DNA of 64,000 bases from Hyaloperonospora brassicae. Lineage: Eukaryota > Oomycota > Peronosporomycetes > Peronosporales > Peronosporaceae. The first letter of the stretch is position 1; each line of letters starts with the position of its first letter. Under the pieces are notes generated by a model. That model had not been told where the DNA came from. It was given only the letters and a program-made list of their open reading frames with translations, and did no database searches. The stretch covers positions 1 through 64,000 of the forward strand of contig CANTFL010000978.1 in assembly GCA_947650285.1 (NCBI GenBank), written 5' to 3'. A program made the translations under genes and the position numbers. This document shows positions 1 through 12,300 of this stretch, one piece after another.

Positions 1-1090
1 TTGCATGCGATAAGCAAGCTAGTGCAGTGAAGGTGTCGGTTATACTCCGTTCTAGTCTCTATCATACGCGTCATTCCGTACAATTGTACGTTTATGTACT
101 AGGCATCGTGATGGTAAGTGGAAATTAGAAGAAGTGATCTTATGAATGTACAGTCCTGGCATTTGGTTATCCTAACGAATTGGTACTCTCCTGCTCACTT
201 TGGTCCTTCACATCCGGGGTTATTGCTAGCTACTGGTGGATGACGTTAGTTTCCGCGAGGCTTTCTAGTGCCACCCCTGCTGGACAATAGTATAGTATTC
301 TACGAAGTGCAAGACCAACTCTCGTCCGGATCGTCCTCGATGACAGTTTTTGCTAGGATGTATCACATATCATTTCGTTGCAGTTTATAAAGCTTTAGAG
401 AGGTAATATGCTTGTGCAGGAGAGTCCAGCCTAAAGGCCGTTACTTTTTGGTATCAGGTTTCCCGGGTGTGCCATTGATACTTGAGAGTCACACATCATT
501 AAGGGCTTTATGTTGAATGAAAGGAAAAACGGCTGAGAAAACGTGATCATTAGCCAGCGAGGAAACGAAATTGTACACCTGCCAAAACTGTAGGTGAAGA
601 ACCAGCCACTCCTTGCAATAACTCGGTTTTTCATAAATGTTTACCTAAAAGCTTCGTATATGCTCGCGAAAGATGATCATAATATGAAATGGGTCGCCGT
701 CCGCTTGTACTGACATAGAACAATCTACTTTTGACACATTAAATGCACGTGCCTAGAGTTCTTACGAACACTATTCGTGCAGAGGAAGTCTTTATTCCTT
801 TATTGGACAAGTTTAAGAGAAGGAACAAGTAGAGCTGTATTACCGATTGTAACGGGACACACTCTTGCCAGATGACTGGCAAGACCTTGTGTTGACTGAA
901 CACCAGGCTGCGTACTCTGAACGTCACTTACACGTGGCGAGGAAGCGCAACCGAAGCAAACAAAACCCAAAAGCTCTGTCTCACATCAAAGTATCCCTGT
1001 ATTTAACATAGTTATGAATCTTTGATAGACCATCTTTGTCTTCATTTAACTATATTATAATACAATCTCCTATGTGGATTTCTTGCTTAC
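1..1090. other. Gene-free stretch
   Basis: No reading frame here resembles a known protein. The open frames are short and on the minus strand. I see no repeat or RNA signal. Confidence 0.5.
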
Positions 1091-1092
1091 AA

Positions 1093-1710
1093 CCCATTGC
1101 GCGCGTCCAGCAACGATTGGTGGCTACTCTAGTTGATGTACCGTGTACATCAACCAAGGAGTGGATCAATCACGAATATTACCTTCGGGGGTGATATTCT
1201 GCCAACATTACCTCTTTTCGACTAATGTCAATTAAATATTATCAAAATAGCTAATATTACAAAATTGGTACATTGGTATCAACTTTTATGTAACGGGCTC
1301 ACCTCGTTACACTGATGGTCAAGATAACCAATAAGACCCCCTTTTGACTTACTTGGACCATAAGTTAAGCCAGAAACTCCAAATGTAGCCATTCTCCCAC
1401 CGCTCATTACGTGCGTCCAGCAGCGATTGGTGGTCATGTTGGTTGATACATACGCCTTTGTCAGCCAATAGGTGGAGCGGTACTGTATATTATCTTAATA
1501 AATAATATTTCTTCAATATTTAATCAGGAAGGCACATGATAGTGGATATCATCAAAAGGATAATAATCGAATCAAACTAGTTTGACGTCAATTACATGTA
1601 ACAGGCTTACATCATCGCCTATATAGCATCAGTCACTATAGTGACTAATTGATTACTGATGGGCAGGCCTCTTTAGATTAGGCAAATAATTAATAAAAGC
1701 CTAATTCGCC
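1093..1710 (+). repeat. Degenerate tandem duplication, ~310-bp period
   Basis: Two copies of one segment lie head to tail. A GCGTCCAGCA(A/G)CGATTGGTGG core is at about 1101-1123 and again at about 1411-1433. A GTTGAT block follows each core about 10 bp later (1132 and 1442), and a TGTAAC(G/A)GGCT block falls further on in each (about 1291 and 1598). Identity is high only in these blocks, so the duplication is old. Its function is unknown; it may be a relic of a transposon end. Confidence 0.5.
1132..1154. repeat. Perfect 10-bp hairpin, 3-nt loop
   Basis: GTTGATGTAC is followed by CGT and then its exact reverse complement GTACATCAAC. It sits in the first copy of the tandem duplication; in the second copy the matching site has lost perfect pairing. 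Confidence 0.6.
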
Positions 1711-1725
1711 TAATAAAAATAGGGA

Positions 1726-1790
1726 ATTGCTAAATTCACACCCCTTTTCCTTAAATTCACACCCTTCCTTCGAAATCTTATGTATATAAG
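1726..1790 (+). repeat. Left terminal inverted repeat of the MULE
   Basis: It matches the reverse complement of 2964-3024. It holds two TTCACACCC motifs spaced by CTTTTCCTTAAA, which makes the pairing easy to recognise. Confidence 0.75.
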
Positions 1791-1903
1791 GTACGCAATC
1801 GCCGTTGGACAAAGACGAGTGCTTTCTCTGCCACTTGGCTACGGGCGACATCTTGCGCGCTGCTGTAGCTGCTGGCACCGACATAGACAAAAAGTTCAAA
1901 GCC

Positions 1904-1996
1904 CACGGTGGTGGTGGTGTTGTGTTGTTGTTGTTGTTGGTGGTGGTGGTGGGTTGTGTTGTTGGTGCTGTGTTGTTGGTGTTGGTGTGGTCATCC
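1904..1996 (+). repeat. GGT/GTT low-complexity tract
   Basis: About 90 bp consist almost only of G and T in GGT and GTT triplets, inside the MULE. On the other strand it would read as poly-Thr/Pro/Gln-like frames, which are shadows of the repeat and not evidence for a gene. Confidence 0.85.
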
Positions 1997-2261
1997 TCGT
2001 GCTAGTGGTGTACATCCCAGGCCTGCTCGTCATGTATAGCCACATGCCCACGCAGCGTAATCGTGCGTACTCCACGACAAAGACCAAGACTGCTTTGAGC
2101 AGGATGCGACAAGAGAAGAACGAGAACTGGCAAGAAGCGATCGTGTGCTGAGTGTAGTATAACGCTTGGAAGTCATGAAGAGCACAAGACAAACTTGCAC
2201 CCAGTGCGTCCAATACCCTAACTCGGTTTAATACATTTTCGCTACTATCCGTAGTTTCAAA

Positions 2262-2850
2262 TTAGCTAGCTCGTGCATTTCTTGAACGCCTAATTGGATT
2301 AGAGGTGATCTGACGGAAACTAATGGGGTCACGAATTTCTTGGTAAACATACTGTTCACCAATGTCTTCTCCATCAGGAGCTATAATGTGTTTTGAAGAC
2401 TTGGCGAACAGAATCCCTAACGGTTTAACACCAGCCAATGTCATAGTTCTGATAGTATCGGCCTGCTCGCTGTTTAGCTTCCTATGAGTCAAATGAACAG
2501 ACGGATGGAGTGACGGCTCGTGATTGTGGCATCCATTCATCACGTTTAACTTCCAATTACGACTATTTTTGAGAAATTTCCACTTAAAAGGAACGGGCAA
2601 TCAATTCGGCGTGAGCTGGTCTGACGTTGGCGCTCTTTTCCAACCGTTGGTACGTTTACGGCACCTCGATCACATTTAAGATAGACATGCTTTCCTGCAA
2701 TCGAACTTTTAATCGTAACAGCATAACCTTGGCCACGTGCGAACGTCTGCACAGTATCCATAAGTTGCTCCCGACTGGCATACTCAACCTCGGGAGGAGG
2801 AAGTATGTTATTGCGTGGTGCCCTATCAGTAAACGCTGGAGGATCTAGAC
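2262..2850 (-). pseudogene. MULE transposase N-terminal fragment (FAR1-like DNA-binding domain)
   Basis: Read on the minus strand, the piece starts near 2850 with a PPPEVEYASREQL segment, then FARGQGYAVTIK, YLKCDRG and KERQRQTSSRRIDCPF. A frameshift between 2600 and 2546 leads into KLNVMNGCHNHEPS, HRKLNSEQADTIRTMT and the end at 2262. The CDRG, DCPF and NGCHNHEP blocks are the Cys and His positions of the FAR1/WRKY-like zinc domain that begins oomycete MULE transposases, which bind the element's own ends. The DDE catalytic domain is absent, so this cannot encode a working enzyme. It lies inside the inverted-repeat-bounded element, which supports the MULE call. No start codon was chosen because the N terminus is open upstream without a clear Met. 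Confidence 0.75.
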
Positions 2851-2963
2851 CACAGGTGTGAGTAGTATCTTATGTATTTCTTACGTATTACTTGCCAATC
2901 AATGGCCTAGATTATTGAGTAATAACTTTGTCAGAAAACAAATCTTAATATGAATAGGGATTT

Positions 2964-3024
2964 TATATATAAGATCTTGAAGGAAGGGTGTGAATCTAAG
3001 GAAAAGGGGTGTGAATTTAGCAAT
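2964..3024 (-). repeat. Right terminal inverted repeat of the MULE
   Basis: It is the reverse complement of 1726-1790 with a few substitutions. It ends in GGTGTGAATTTAGCAATTTC on the plus strand. Confidence 0.75.
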
Positions 3025-3137
3025 TTCCTAAAAAATATAGTAAAATGCCTAATGTCCACCAATGCCGTATCGAATTTTATGGTGGCGGTTTTGTGCTTGA
3101 GCTTAATTTCCAATCGTTATAGTTGCTTGGACAGACT

Positions 3138-4232
3138 ATGGCTCCACCTGCGAAGCGTGGGAATGCTTCCGCCGCGCGCGGTACGTCGTTTAACGATAAA
3201 CACAAGCTGGAACATGGTGTTAAAGTTGATGGCAAGGACACTTAAACCGACAAGATCAACCTCATCGCCTGCGGATTCTACGTCGCGTACGGTGTCGAGA
3301 AAAATGTAGGGGCTAAACGGTAGAAGACCTTTCCCAAGAAGACGTTTGACCCGCAGTATCGCCCGATGAACTACAGGTTGCTCCTCATTCTGCATCATCC
3401 GACCAAATAGGCGAAATATTAACACAAGTCCGACTCTGACAAGTCGGCCTTCTTCGACGTTGCTATCTTTTTTGTCAATACCATCGTATCGCATATGGAT
3501 CAGGAAAGATACCACATCACCTACCGTATTGACAAAGGGGTCATTGACTTCGTCATTAGAAAATGCTATGGGATCCCGAGGATATAGAGATGCTCACGTT
3601 TACTAATGTGATGCGCATTTTCAGTCGTGGAGAGTCGTAAGGTGACGACGCGGTCCCCATCAAGACGCATCTGGAATATAGGCTGGCAATAAAGCACGTC
3701 GGCATCCGCATCAGCATGAAGCAGACTGCCCTAAAGATTCAAGCTGCCAAGGAGGTGGACAATGTATCCAATATTGCCAGCATGAATCAAGCCAAGTTGC
3801 CGTGTTTGTCCGCGTGCAATGTGCTGCCAACTATCATATCATCGCCAACATTCTCAGATTGGTCTGTGCTTTTTCATTTCCTCTGGATGCTTCTACATGC
3901 CAAGGCACATCCTATGCTGACTTTCGAGTTCGGTGTTGTTTGGATACGCGAGTATTTTAATTTGCACCTCATATACGCCCATTCTTCGGTTCGAACACCG
4001 GTGTCGCTTACTTCGAGATGCTCGACAAGCTGTTCGACGTCATCAGCACCAGCTGGAAGCAGCATTAGATCAGCGCCTCCTCGGATGAAGCGCCGAAAAT
4101 GACAGGAGCGATACCTGGTGTCACCACTTGCCTGCAGCAGGCTAGACTTGGCGGGTTCTATGGCGTATGTTGTCTGCTGCACCAGCTCGACATTCCGCTT
4201 CAAACGGCATATCAGAAGCTCAGAGATCGTCG
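3138..4232 (+). pseudogene. hAT-family transposase relic, truncated at its 3' end
   Basis: An ATG at 3138 opens MAPPAKRGN, then KLEHGVKVDGKDT, a stop, and DKINLIACGFYVAYGVEKN, KKTFDPQYR, DKSAFFDVAIFFVNTIVSH and DQERYHITYRIDKGVIDFVI, with several stops and frame changes. Near 4008-4232 it continues as FEMLDKLFDVISTSWKQH, SSDEAPKMTG and LLHQLDIPLQTAYQKLRD. The S-D-x-A-x-x-M-T-G block and the later C-x-x-H-Q-L-D block are the order seen in oomycete hAT-like transposases, which cut and paste DNA with an RNase H-fold catalytic core. The C-terminal dimerisation region is missing: homology stops where the neighbouring 15-bp repeat tract begins. At least four in-frame stops make it non-functional. 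The family call rests on remembered motifs. Confidence 0.7.
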
Positions 4233-4737
4233 AAGTTAAGGTTGTCAAAGTCGAGGTCATCGAAGTCGATGTCGATGTCGTCGAATTCAAGGTCATCGAA
4301 TTTAAGGTTGTCAAAGTCAAGATCGTCAATGTCGAAATTGTCGAAGTAAAGGTCGTCGAACTCGAGATCGTCGAAGCTGAGGTCATCGAACCCGAGGTCG
4401 TAGAACCTGAGGTCGTCGAACTCGATTTCGGTGAATGAGAGGCCGTTGAAGTCGAGGTCGGCGAAAAAGAGGTCGGCGAGGTCGGCGAGGTCAAAATCGT
4501 CGAATTTGAGTTTGTCGAACTGAGTTCGTCCAACCGGAGGTCGACAAACTCGAGGTCGTCAAACTGGAGGTCGGCGAACCCGAGGTCGTCGAGCGTGATG
4601 TCGTCGAACACGAGGCCATAGAAAAGGAGGCCGTCAAAGTCAAAGTCGAGGTCGTCAAAATCAAAGTCGAGGTCGTCGAAGTCGAAGTAGAGGCCGTCGA
4701 AGTCAAGGTCATTGAACTCAAAGTCGTCGACGATCGA
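4220..4737 (-). pseudogene. Pentapeptide-repeat coding tract (~34 repeats), broken
   Basis: A 15-bp unit close to GTCGTCGAACTCGAG on the plus strand is repeated for about 520 bp. Read on the minus strand it gives F-(D/A/V)-D-L-x repeats, for example LGFADLQFDDLEFVDLRLDE at about 4585-4526. This matches the pentapeptide-repeat pattern A(D/N)LXX (Pfam PF00805 type), which folds as a right-handed quadrilateral beta-helix. The x codon varies freely (E, K, D, Y, S, G, R), while F, D and L codons mostly differ by G/A changes that are silent on the minus strand. One unit near 4521 is 14 bp long, shifting the frame, and a TGA stop at 4222-4220 follows the last repeat directly. No ATG begins the tract; the first in-frame one is at 4611. 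The alternative is a plain minisatellite with no protein meaning. Confidence 0.55.
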
Positions 4738-6300
4738 GCTTAGTGCAGATAGCGAGAAGATTGAAGAAGATATATTATATTTAGCTTGGGTATACTGGAA
4801 GAGTAGAACAACAGAAATTACTCAACGCTTCAGCTATATCAAAAGGCATAGATTAATATAGTGCAGAATTTTCTAAGTCCAAGACACGCGTACACTTAAG
4901 GTAAGTCCCTGCGTGGTCTAGATTATGCCTACCGTCGAACCTCGAGAGGAATAAATAGTAGAGGTATCGGATAGTAGTGCCAAGAGATTAGGAAGGCCCG
5001 GGTTGGGCGGAGCTCGCTACTCGCGAAAGAAGGAATCTCGTCGCCGACGAGCCGGTAAATCTAGTAAAAGGACCGTTGTGAGTCTTGTCAAGTGACAAGC
5101 CGGTGACCCAATAGACGAAATCGTTAAATTCTTGTCGAATTTCAAGCCGGTGGGCCTCATCCGAGGGCACTGAAATTATTCCAGTCGGGCGTACACTACG
5201 CCCGGTGACCTGTCAAAACGCGGAAGCGTCGGCTTCCATCCTTTGGTGTGAAGTCACAGGAAGAGATAGGTTTCGAGGATGCTGAGCTCAGGCAGACTTC
5301 CGAATGAATTGGTTGTAATGAATTGATTAGGAGAGACCCACAACTGAACCCCGACGGGGCGAACCGAGAGGAGATTTTTTCACGTATTAGCCCGTTGCGC
5401 CGACTAAGCTCGTCGGTTGTTGTGTTTGTACGTTGGGGCTGTTGTATTTCAGAATCAACTAACTACTGAACCACTCCGACTTCAATATTGCGCACCGCTT
5501 GATTCTGAAAATTAATATAGGACGTCCCAGCCGCCGATAGTCATCTTTGAACTACCTCGTCCAATGTCGTGTGAGCCGCATCACCATTTCTCATCAATCT
5601 TCATTATCCGTAATATCGTTACTGAAGTTCTACGCACATGTAGGCAAGTATTGAAAAATGAGCTTCTTTTTCAATGCGTCGGCCGCCATCTTGTCCAATG
5701 TACGTGACGCGATATGACAACCCCCGTCTTCCCTGGGAACGTACATATTTACCCAGATCTAAATGTCATTTACCTCGCATCTGAGCTTCGACTACCATTT
5801 GATTGTCTACTAGCTATTCCATTGGGGTTGGTATGGCCATTCGTAGCTATATTTACAACTTGCGTGCCTCATTGGGGTTGTAATCTAGTGACCTAGATTA
5901 GTACCGCTCGTGCCGAGTGGAAAGCGCGAGGTCGATTTCCCTGTAAGAATAACCCGAGTTCCTAACAAAATGTTTCATACACGAGGAGCACTATTACCAC
6001 CCCAAGAGCCTTGGTACGAGATAGTAAGACCTCTTGAAGTATTATACACATCTTAACAGCTAAAATATGGAATATCCGTTTTGATAGGCGATCAAAGCAG
6101 TCGTTAGTAACCGCCCGTCCCGTGAAACGATAAACACGACCGGGTCAGTATGCGAAGGCCCGACCTGAAGAGGGCAGTGTCATGTCGTTAGGAGATCTAA
6201 TTGTACAAGATAAACCAAATTGGAAAAATTTAAAACTTTTATGATCCGTTGCATTCCCAGCTGACAGTTAGTACGTTAAACCTCACGACTTCTACGGTCA
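4738..6300. other. Gene-free stretch, locally GC-richer
   Basis: I see no gene. The part from about 4880 to 5620 is richer in G and C than the AT-rich DNA after it and has the look of retroelement LTR or leader sequence, but I found no partner copy or coding domain to support that. Confidence 0.35.
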
Positions 6301-9300
6301 ACGCTTCCGGGTCGTCTTAATTGAGGCATACTCAGTGAAACTGATAATTGATGATAGATCTTGCCACCGTTGCTTATCTTTACGACCATGTAAAATTAGG
6401 CATTTGTCAACTCTTCAGGTACCGTTAATGCGCCATATGAGATTCAGTCACTAGACATCGATGTATGTGCTTCGCGTTGTCGTACGATAAAAAAGTATGC
6501 AATTTAGAGACGACTGAATTGCGCCACTCAAAATAGGCTTCCGGTAAGCTCCTATAACTTCTTGATTGTTAATTGGCTGTCACTCTAACGCACTAGTTGC
6601 GGTATTTCGATTTAAAGGTAAATAATATCAGTCATCATGTTGGCGTCCGCACGGATTTGACAGAATCAATCTCGGTATCACGGAGGATCTTTTTATATGC
6701 CCCTTTCTGATGTAAGTCACATCCACCGCTTTGGTTATTGCACATTTTTGATTTTGAGAATCTTTTGGACCGCACCAAGATGTTTGATTGACGAAAAATA
6801 AGGACACAAAACTCACAAGTCCTATTATCCCGCGCGTGTCATTGATATAAAATGTTGTCGACATTAACGCCTACAACTGTGCTATTTTATCACGAAACAT
6901 GAAGGATCGACACACGTCGGAGACGCAGCGTCCAAATCTAGCGTAATATTACTTATCATTAACTAATTGACCCCACTATCTGCCGGCAGAATTGATTGTA
7001 GTAAGCAACTATGATAGTCTCAACGAGATATCTGCAGCGCTTAAATTTCTCCAATACTAACTTAGCTCAAGGGGAGAGTTGCAAACCGCCTGGTACCTGC
7101 ACAAAACATTTAAATCGTTTTTTTGTCCGGCTGGAAGTAGGTTATATATATATATTTATGATGATCTTGAACACACCAAAAATATCAAGTCTCATTATCG
7201 TTTATACGGTACGCATTTCCATGATCGCCGCAAAGGTAAGAACATTTGACACCAACCTTTAGCTCGTTTCACAATCTATGAGCAGATCAGTGAAACGCTT
7301 GACCCGACCTTTGGTGTCAGAAGTGTCTACAAATACACCAAAGACGCAAGGCATGTTTTCCTAAGGTCCCTTTATGACTTTAAAATCCCTAGGGCGAATC
7401 AGGGCATTAATATCTTCATCCAATAATTCAGTCGTTATCAATACATTGGAAAGCTTCATCGCCTCACAATATTTTGTGGATAAGATTGACTATATGGCTC
7501 ATTATGTTCGTCTATTTTTAATTCTGCTGATAAGCGTGCCGCGTGCCTAGATCTCTGCCGCATCTTCTACATTTTACTTCTTCTTTATTCTTACGTAAGG
7601 CATATTGTTCATGGGTATCCCAGGAAAATGAACTCGTGTCATCTCCTGTTCACATCTTATTAGAAGTAATACTACCAGAATTATTATCAAACATTGTATA
7701 TATGCTGAAAAAATAACCACCATGTATTGTTTTGGAAACGCACCACATCCTTACTTCTCGTCGCTTTTTTTAAAGTTTCACTTTGCAATCTCCAGCGCAT
7801 AAAATTTCTGTTCCGACTTCTATACATGTCAGGTAATATATAAAAAAGTGCAAATTCGTCTTAATTTCAGGATCTTGATCGTCAAAACTATACGCAGCAA
7901 GGCATTTTCGGTGTTGGCGACGGCTACAGCTTCGATAGAGGATGTATGACGCGTACTCCACCTTGTTGCCTTAGGTGCAAAGAGGCAAACACAATCGAAA
8001 TATATGCATTGATTACATAAATAATAGTAATGCGCATTCGTACTGCTTTTCCTGCTACGCTAACTTGTATGTTTTACGAAGTTATTGTGAGGATACAATA
8101 TCTTGAAAAATTGGTCGACATTTTGGTTGTAAACACCACCGTCCGTGCAGAAAAACGAACGTGAATGTCGAACACTTTTCAAATAAGACCATAAAATGAT
8201 CGACCTCCTTATGAAAATCCATCCTTTTATCCAGCTGGAAAACGGCGATAATTCGACTTTCAGTCTACAAAATATACTACTCATCGGTTTTAATCAATCC
8301 TTTATAAGAAAAAGGCCACTTTGAATTGCAGGACATCACCATTCAATTATATTTAGATAAAAATTATTTCTCGACTACTTGCGTGTCTGTGCTTTCCTTG
8401 CTCAATTTCATCAGGCGTGAGCGAAACACATTATCCAAGTCCAAATGTTTAATTTACTGCGGTACTTTCAGTACTTAGTCATACAACAGAGATAGTTGTT
8501 CAATCGGTAGGCTAATTTGGTCGTTGCCATTTTTATGAGTGCCATGATAAAATTAATTTTTAGTTCTCCTGTCGGCTTTTCCTAGTTTTTTTCAATCACA
8601 TGAATGTAAATTTGATCGCCACAGGCACATGTACCAGCTTAAAATTCACCAGCGACTGACGATCGTTTGCATGCACAGTCTTGTAACCCTTGTCAAATTT
8701 TAATTTGAGATGCTAATGCTTTCGACTACTTTTGCGAGGTGAATGTCAATAAATTGCACTATGCATGTAAATTTTGAAGGTAAACAAATTCCGATGTAGG
8801 GACATATAAATAAAGTTTGGTGTATTTAATTGATCTGCTGATCAACTTTTATTTCATGTTTTCAAAGTTTGTGATGCATTCTTTTTAACAAGTGCCCAGT
8901 GTATTCCTATCGAATTGGTGATAGTTTGATACATAATTTTGTATCCTTTCTGAAATTGACATGTCGTTAATATATGTAGATGTCAGATTAACATGTCGCT
9001 GAAAATTATGAGAGCTCTATGATTGCAGCAACGACCGCGCCAAGAACATACGTTAAGCTTTGTACGCGCTGTCCTCTATTCGAGACGGCCACCGATGCTT
9101 TTGTGATCATCTACTTTGCAAAGAGAGGCTGCAAGAAAAACTTCAAAACCCGAGCTTCGTTGTATACAAATTGTCAACCGACTCGCCTCTTGTCAGGCGG
9201 AGTTACAACAGATTCTTTGCCAGAGATTGTCTTTTTTTTACGAAATGTTTATTATGATCGTAACAAGAAATGAACGATTCTGTTAAGATCATTGAGCTTA

Positions 9301-12300
9301 TAGTCTTAGTGCAAGAGAAATCAACGATAAAGAGATTCAAAATCTCTCACGTTGCCCGCTTCATTTGAACAAGGTGCTTGATTGTGTATGGCTTAGCAAG
9401 AGTTTCGACTTGTCGGATCACGGACGCCTTATCAAGGCACGTGTCTTGTACAAATCAAAACGCAAACTCATGTTATCGACTATTTTGCATAGAGGTAAAA
9501 CCTACATATTGCGTATTGTTCAATGCTACCCTGTACCGGAGTTAAACCTGAAACACACCATTCGTGAATGAAGTGAAAATGAGTACAGCAACTAGTTCAT
9601 ATCATGGATAACTTTCAAGTACCAAGATGTAATATTGCTGTAATCTACCAATATATCCTCCCTAACTACAGCGGATGTATCGCGTTTTGCCCAGAGTTGT
9701 GTATTTATTTAAAACGACAACATTTCTTTCAAAACCTATGATGGTGAAGCAACTCCGGCAAGATTAGACCAGCGAAAGTAGACCTACGAGTCTTTTTTCG
9801 CAACTTTCGAACGGGTCAAATTCGATTCGGCGAATGTGGGATCAGCCTAAAGTTGTGTGGTAGAGTCAGATTGATATCTGAGACATTTACCGATGTCACA
9901 TTATGTGGGTGTGTGTCAAAAATATAGCAAGCTTTAAGACACAAAACAAATGTTTTGACTTATGATGCACAGTAACAAATATGGCGTAACGTTACTTCAT
10001 TATAAAACTGTGTCACAATCTTAAAAAATGAATGTAAAATTGAGAACTATTCGACAACGGTATACCGTACAGAAGTTTCTCAGCAAAAGTGAAACACACT
10101 CACGTTAGAGCAGTTAAATAATGATTATTAAATAAAATACTCCAGTTGATATTTAAAATTATGGAATTGTCCATGATTATGATATTCTTTGGGTCTATAA
10201 ATATACGGACCATTATTGACCCAAGTATTACACGATAGAACGGCGTGATGGACTGTCTGAAACGCATTTGAGTATTTATAGCATAAGTATTTGTATAGAA
10301 GCACTGATCGTTCGGTGTAATATAAGCCCTTTAAATTTCTATCCACGAGTTGTTATGAAAATCCATCCACGAATTGCCATGATAAGTGGAAAGGCACGAA
10401 AGTGCAATAGGACATCTTGCGGACAGAGTTGTATATAAACATGTTTCAATATTTCAAAGCTACAGGGATTTCAACATTATTCAAGATATCAACCACATGT
10501 AGCTTATAAAATTATTCGAATGATTTCACTGATGAATGAGGTCGTGATACGAGAATCTCTTTTGGAACATAACAAGGAAATGGGTGAAGTTGTGAATAAT
10601 CAGGAAAACGTTACTGTGTAGGGGAAGATGTGTGTTTTAATACGTTTTATGTAATTCCTTTTCGTCCAGCTTAGGATTTTGGTCAGCCTTAATCTAGACA
10701 GGAATGACTATCAATCATAACCAAGCAGAAACAATATCGGCCTTTCGGGCCCAAATGATAGGCGCAACCTGCTCGGTCAAGCCCCAGCTTTAATCGTTTG
10801 AATAATAATGATCTATGTGTTGTGCTGCCTGTAGTATAATACCAAGACATGTCAAAAAAAAATTATATTAAAAAAATGAGCAACCTTTTTTGGCTAGAAT
10901 TTATCGGCTTTGCGACACGTGCAAATTTATTGCACAATTTTTAAAAATACACAATCGTGGTTTGGCTAAAAAACTTGTGTACTAATAAATTATTTTTAAT
11001 GGTATTTAGTAAAATAATTGTTAGTAGTACTAATTAACGCACTACTGATATTTTTTCGGATAATAATTATGTCTTTTAAAGAGCAAACGATTTGCCACGC
11101 TTCAATAAAAGCCTTTTCACCTTTGAGATACAGTGAGATCCTATTTTAGATTTACTAAAGTAGCATAAGCTGCGATCGATGTGGCAACCTACATACAAGA
11201 CTAGAGAGCGAACTTCGGTGGGGCCATTTAAGTACCACCGATTGGGCAAGAACTATCAATTTGTCATGCTGTGACAGTGTGTACGATATATCTGTTGCAT
11301 CATTGGAATTGTTGTATATTATTACATAAGGCTGACTTTGTTGAAGAATATTATTGTGAATAAGAAATGTAATAGAGAGTATGTGTGGACTATCGCGGCT
11401 ATCGATCATTGGTCAGTAGTTAGTAAAAACAAAAAAGCACACTACCGAGCAAAACGCTATATAAAATGCTCACGTTCTCATCGTGATTGGAATAGAATAT
11501 AACTTTTACATAATTAATTTAATTCCTATCCCCTGCATGTAAACAGTCAATCATTCAAAGGAATTGTAGACGATCCAATATTAATATACATTTGAATTGA
11601 TTAATGCGAAAGACGATTGATCTGTCGAGACGATATTGCGCATGTACAAGTTCTGCGATATGTTCAAGCGAAGATAGTTATTAGATCAAACGGTTTTAGC
11701 AAACGGATAATGGACACTGAAACGTCATATCACTCACAATATGTGAGAGCAATTGCATGTGCAAACAGCAGTAGCGATTCGATACCAAATTTCGATGTCT
11801 GGGATATAACTTAAATCATTAAGTGATCAGAAGGCATTTCCTATATAATTTTATATGCCGTCGGTTAAAGTCTCGTCATCTTTTAAATAAAAAATTAGCG
11901 TGACTTCAAGATCTTAGAGAATCTAATCTTTTGATATAGTCTGTTCTCGCAGCTAATAACCCATATACAGAAAGATATATGGCGTTGTACAAACTTATTT
12001 TGTTAGGTTGAACTCACAAAATTGCTGATGTGAATCGCTATATTTCAAGTGACTAGGTTTTCGGCATCATGAATATGGGAGTCCAATCCGTGCCTTGTTG
12101 TATAGCATAGTGGTCACTTTGTGAACTCATCCTTTGATCCGGATTGAGGGCTTCGTTACGTTCTGGCGAGATGTCGATTTCAAATAATGTTTCTTCACTG
12201 TGGAAAAATTTGCACTAAACAATCTGGTAAGCTTGAGTCTACCTCACTTGGTTTAGCCTCAAAACGTGTTGCTCAGATATAATAGGTACTACATCTAGCC

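Larger units (their letters stand above)
1726..3024 (-). mobile_element. Truncated MULE bounded by inverted repeats
   Basis: A block at 1726-1790 (AATTGCTAAATTCACACCCC, then a second TTCACACCC motif and TATATAAG) recurs in reverse complement at 2964-3024. The pair forms terminal inverted repeats of about 60 bp with only a few mismatches, bounding about 1.3 kb. Inside is a minus-strand fragment of a MULE transposase DNA-binding domain, so this is probably a deleted, non-autonomous Mutator-like element. The rest of the interior is a GGT/GTT-rich tract and unrecognised sequence. I could not see a clean 9-bp target duplication at the edges. Confidence 0.7.

Noticed and set aside
3874..4721. Long Ser/Thr-rich minus-strand frames and Val/Glu-rich plus-strand frame over the 15-bp repeat
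   Set aside because: They are other-frame readings of the repeat tract; silent-change bias favours the F-x-D-L-x frame.
5905..5960. Possible tRNA T-arm around GAGGTCGATTTCCCT
   Set aside because: No matching acceptor stem or anticodon arm in the right places.
9019..9571. Two neighbouring plus-strand frames with a faint reverse-transcriptase-like LSKSFDLSDH
   Set aside because: A single short resemblance, with no second RT motif in order; too weak to call.
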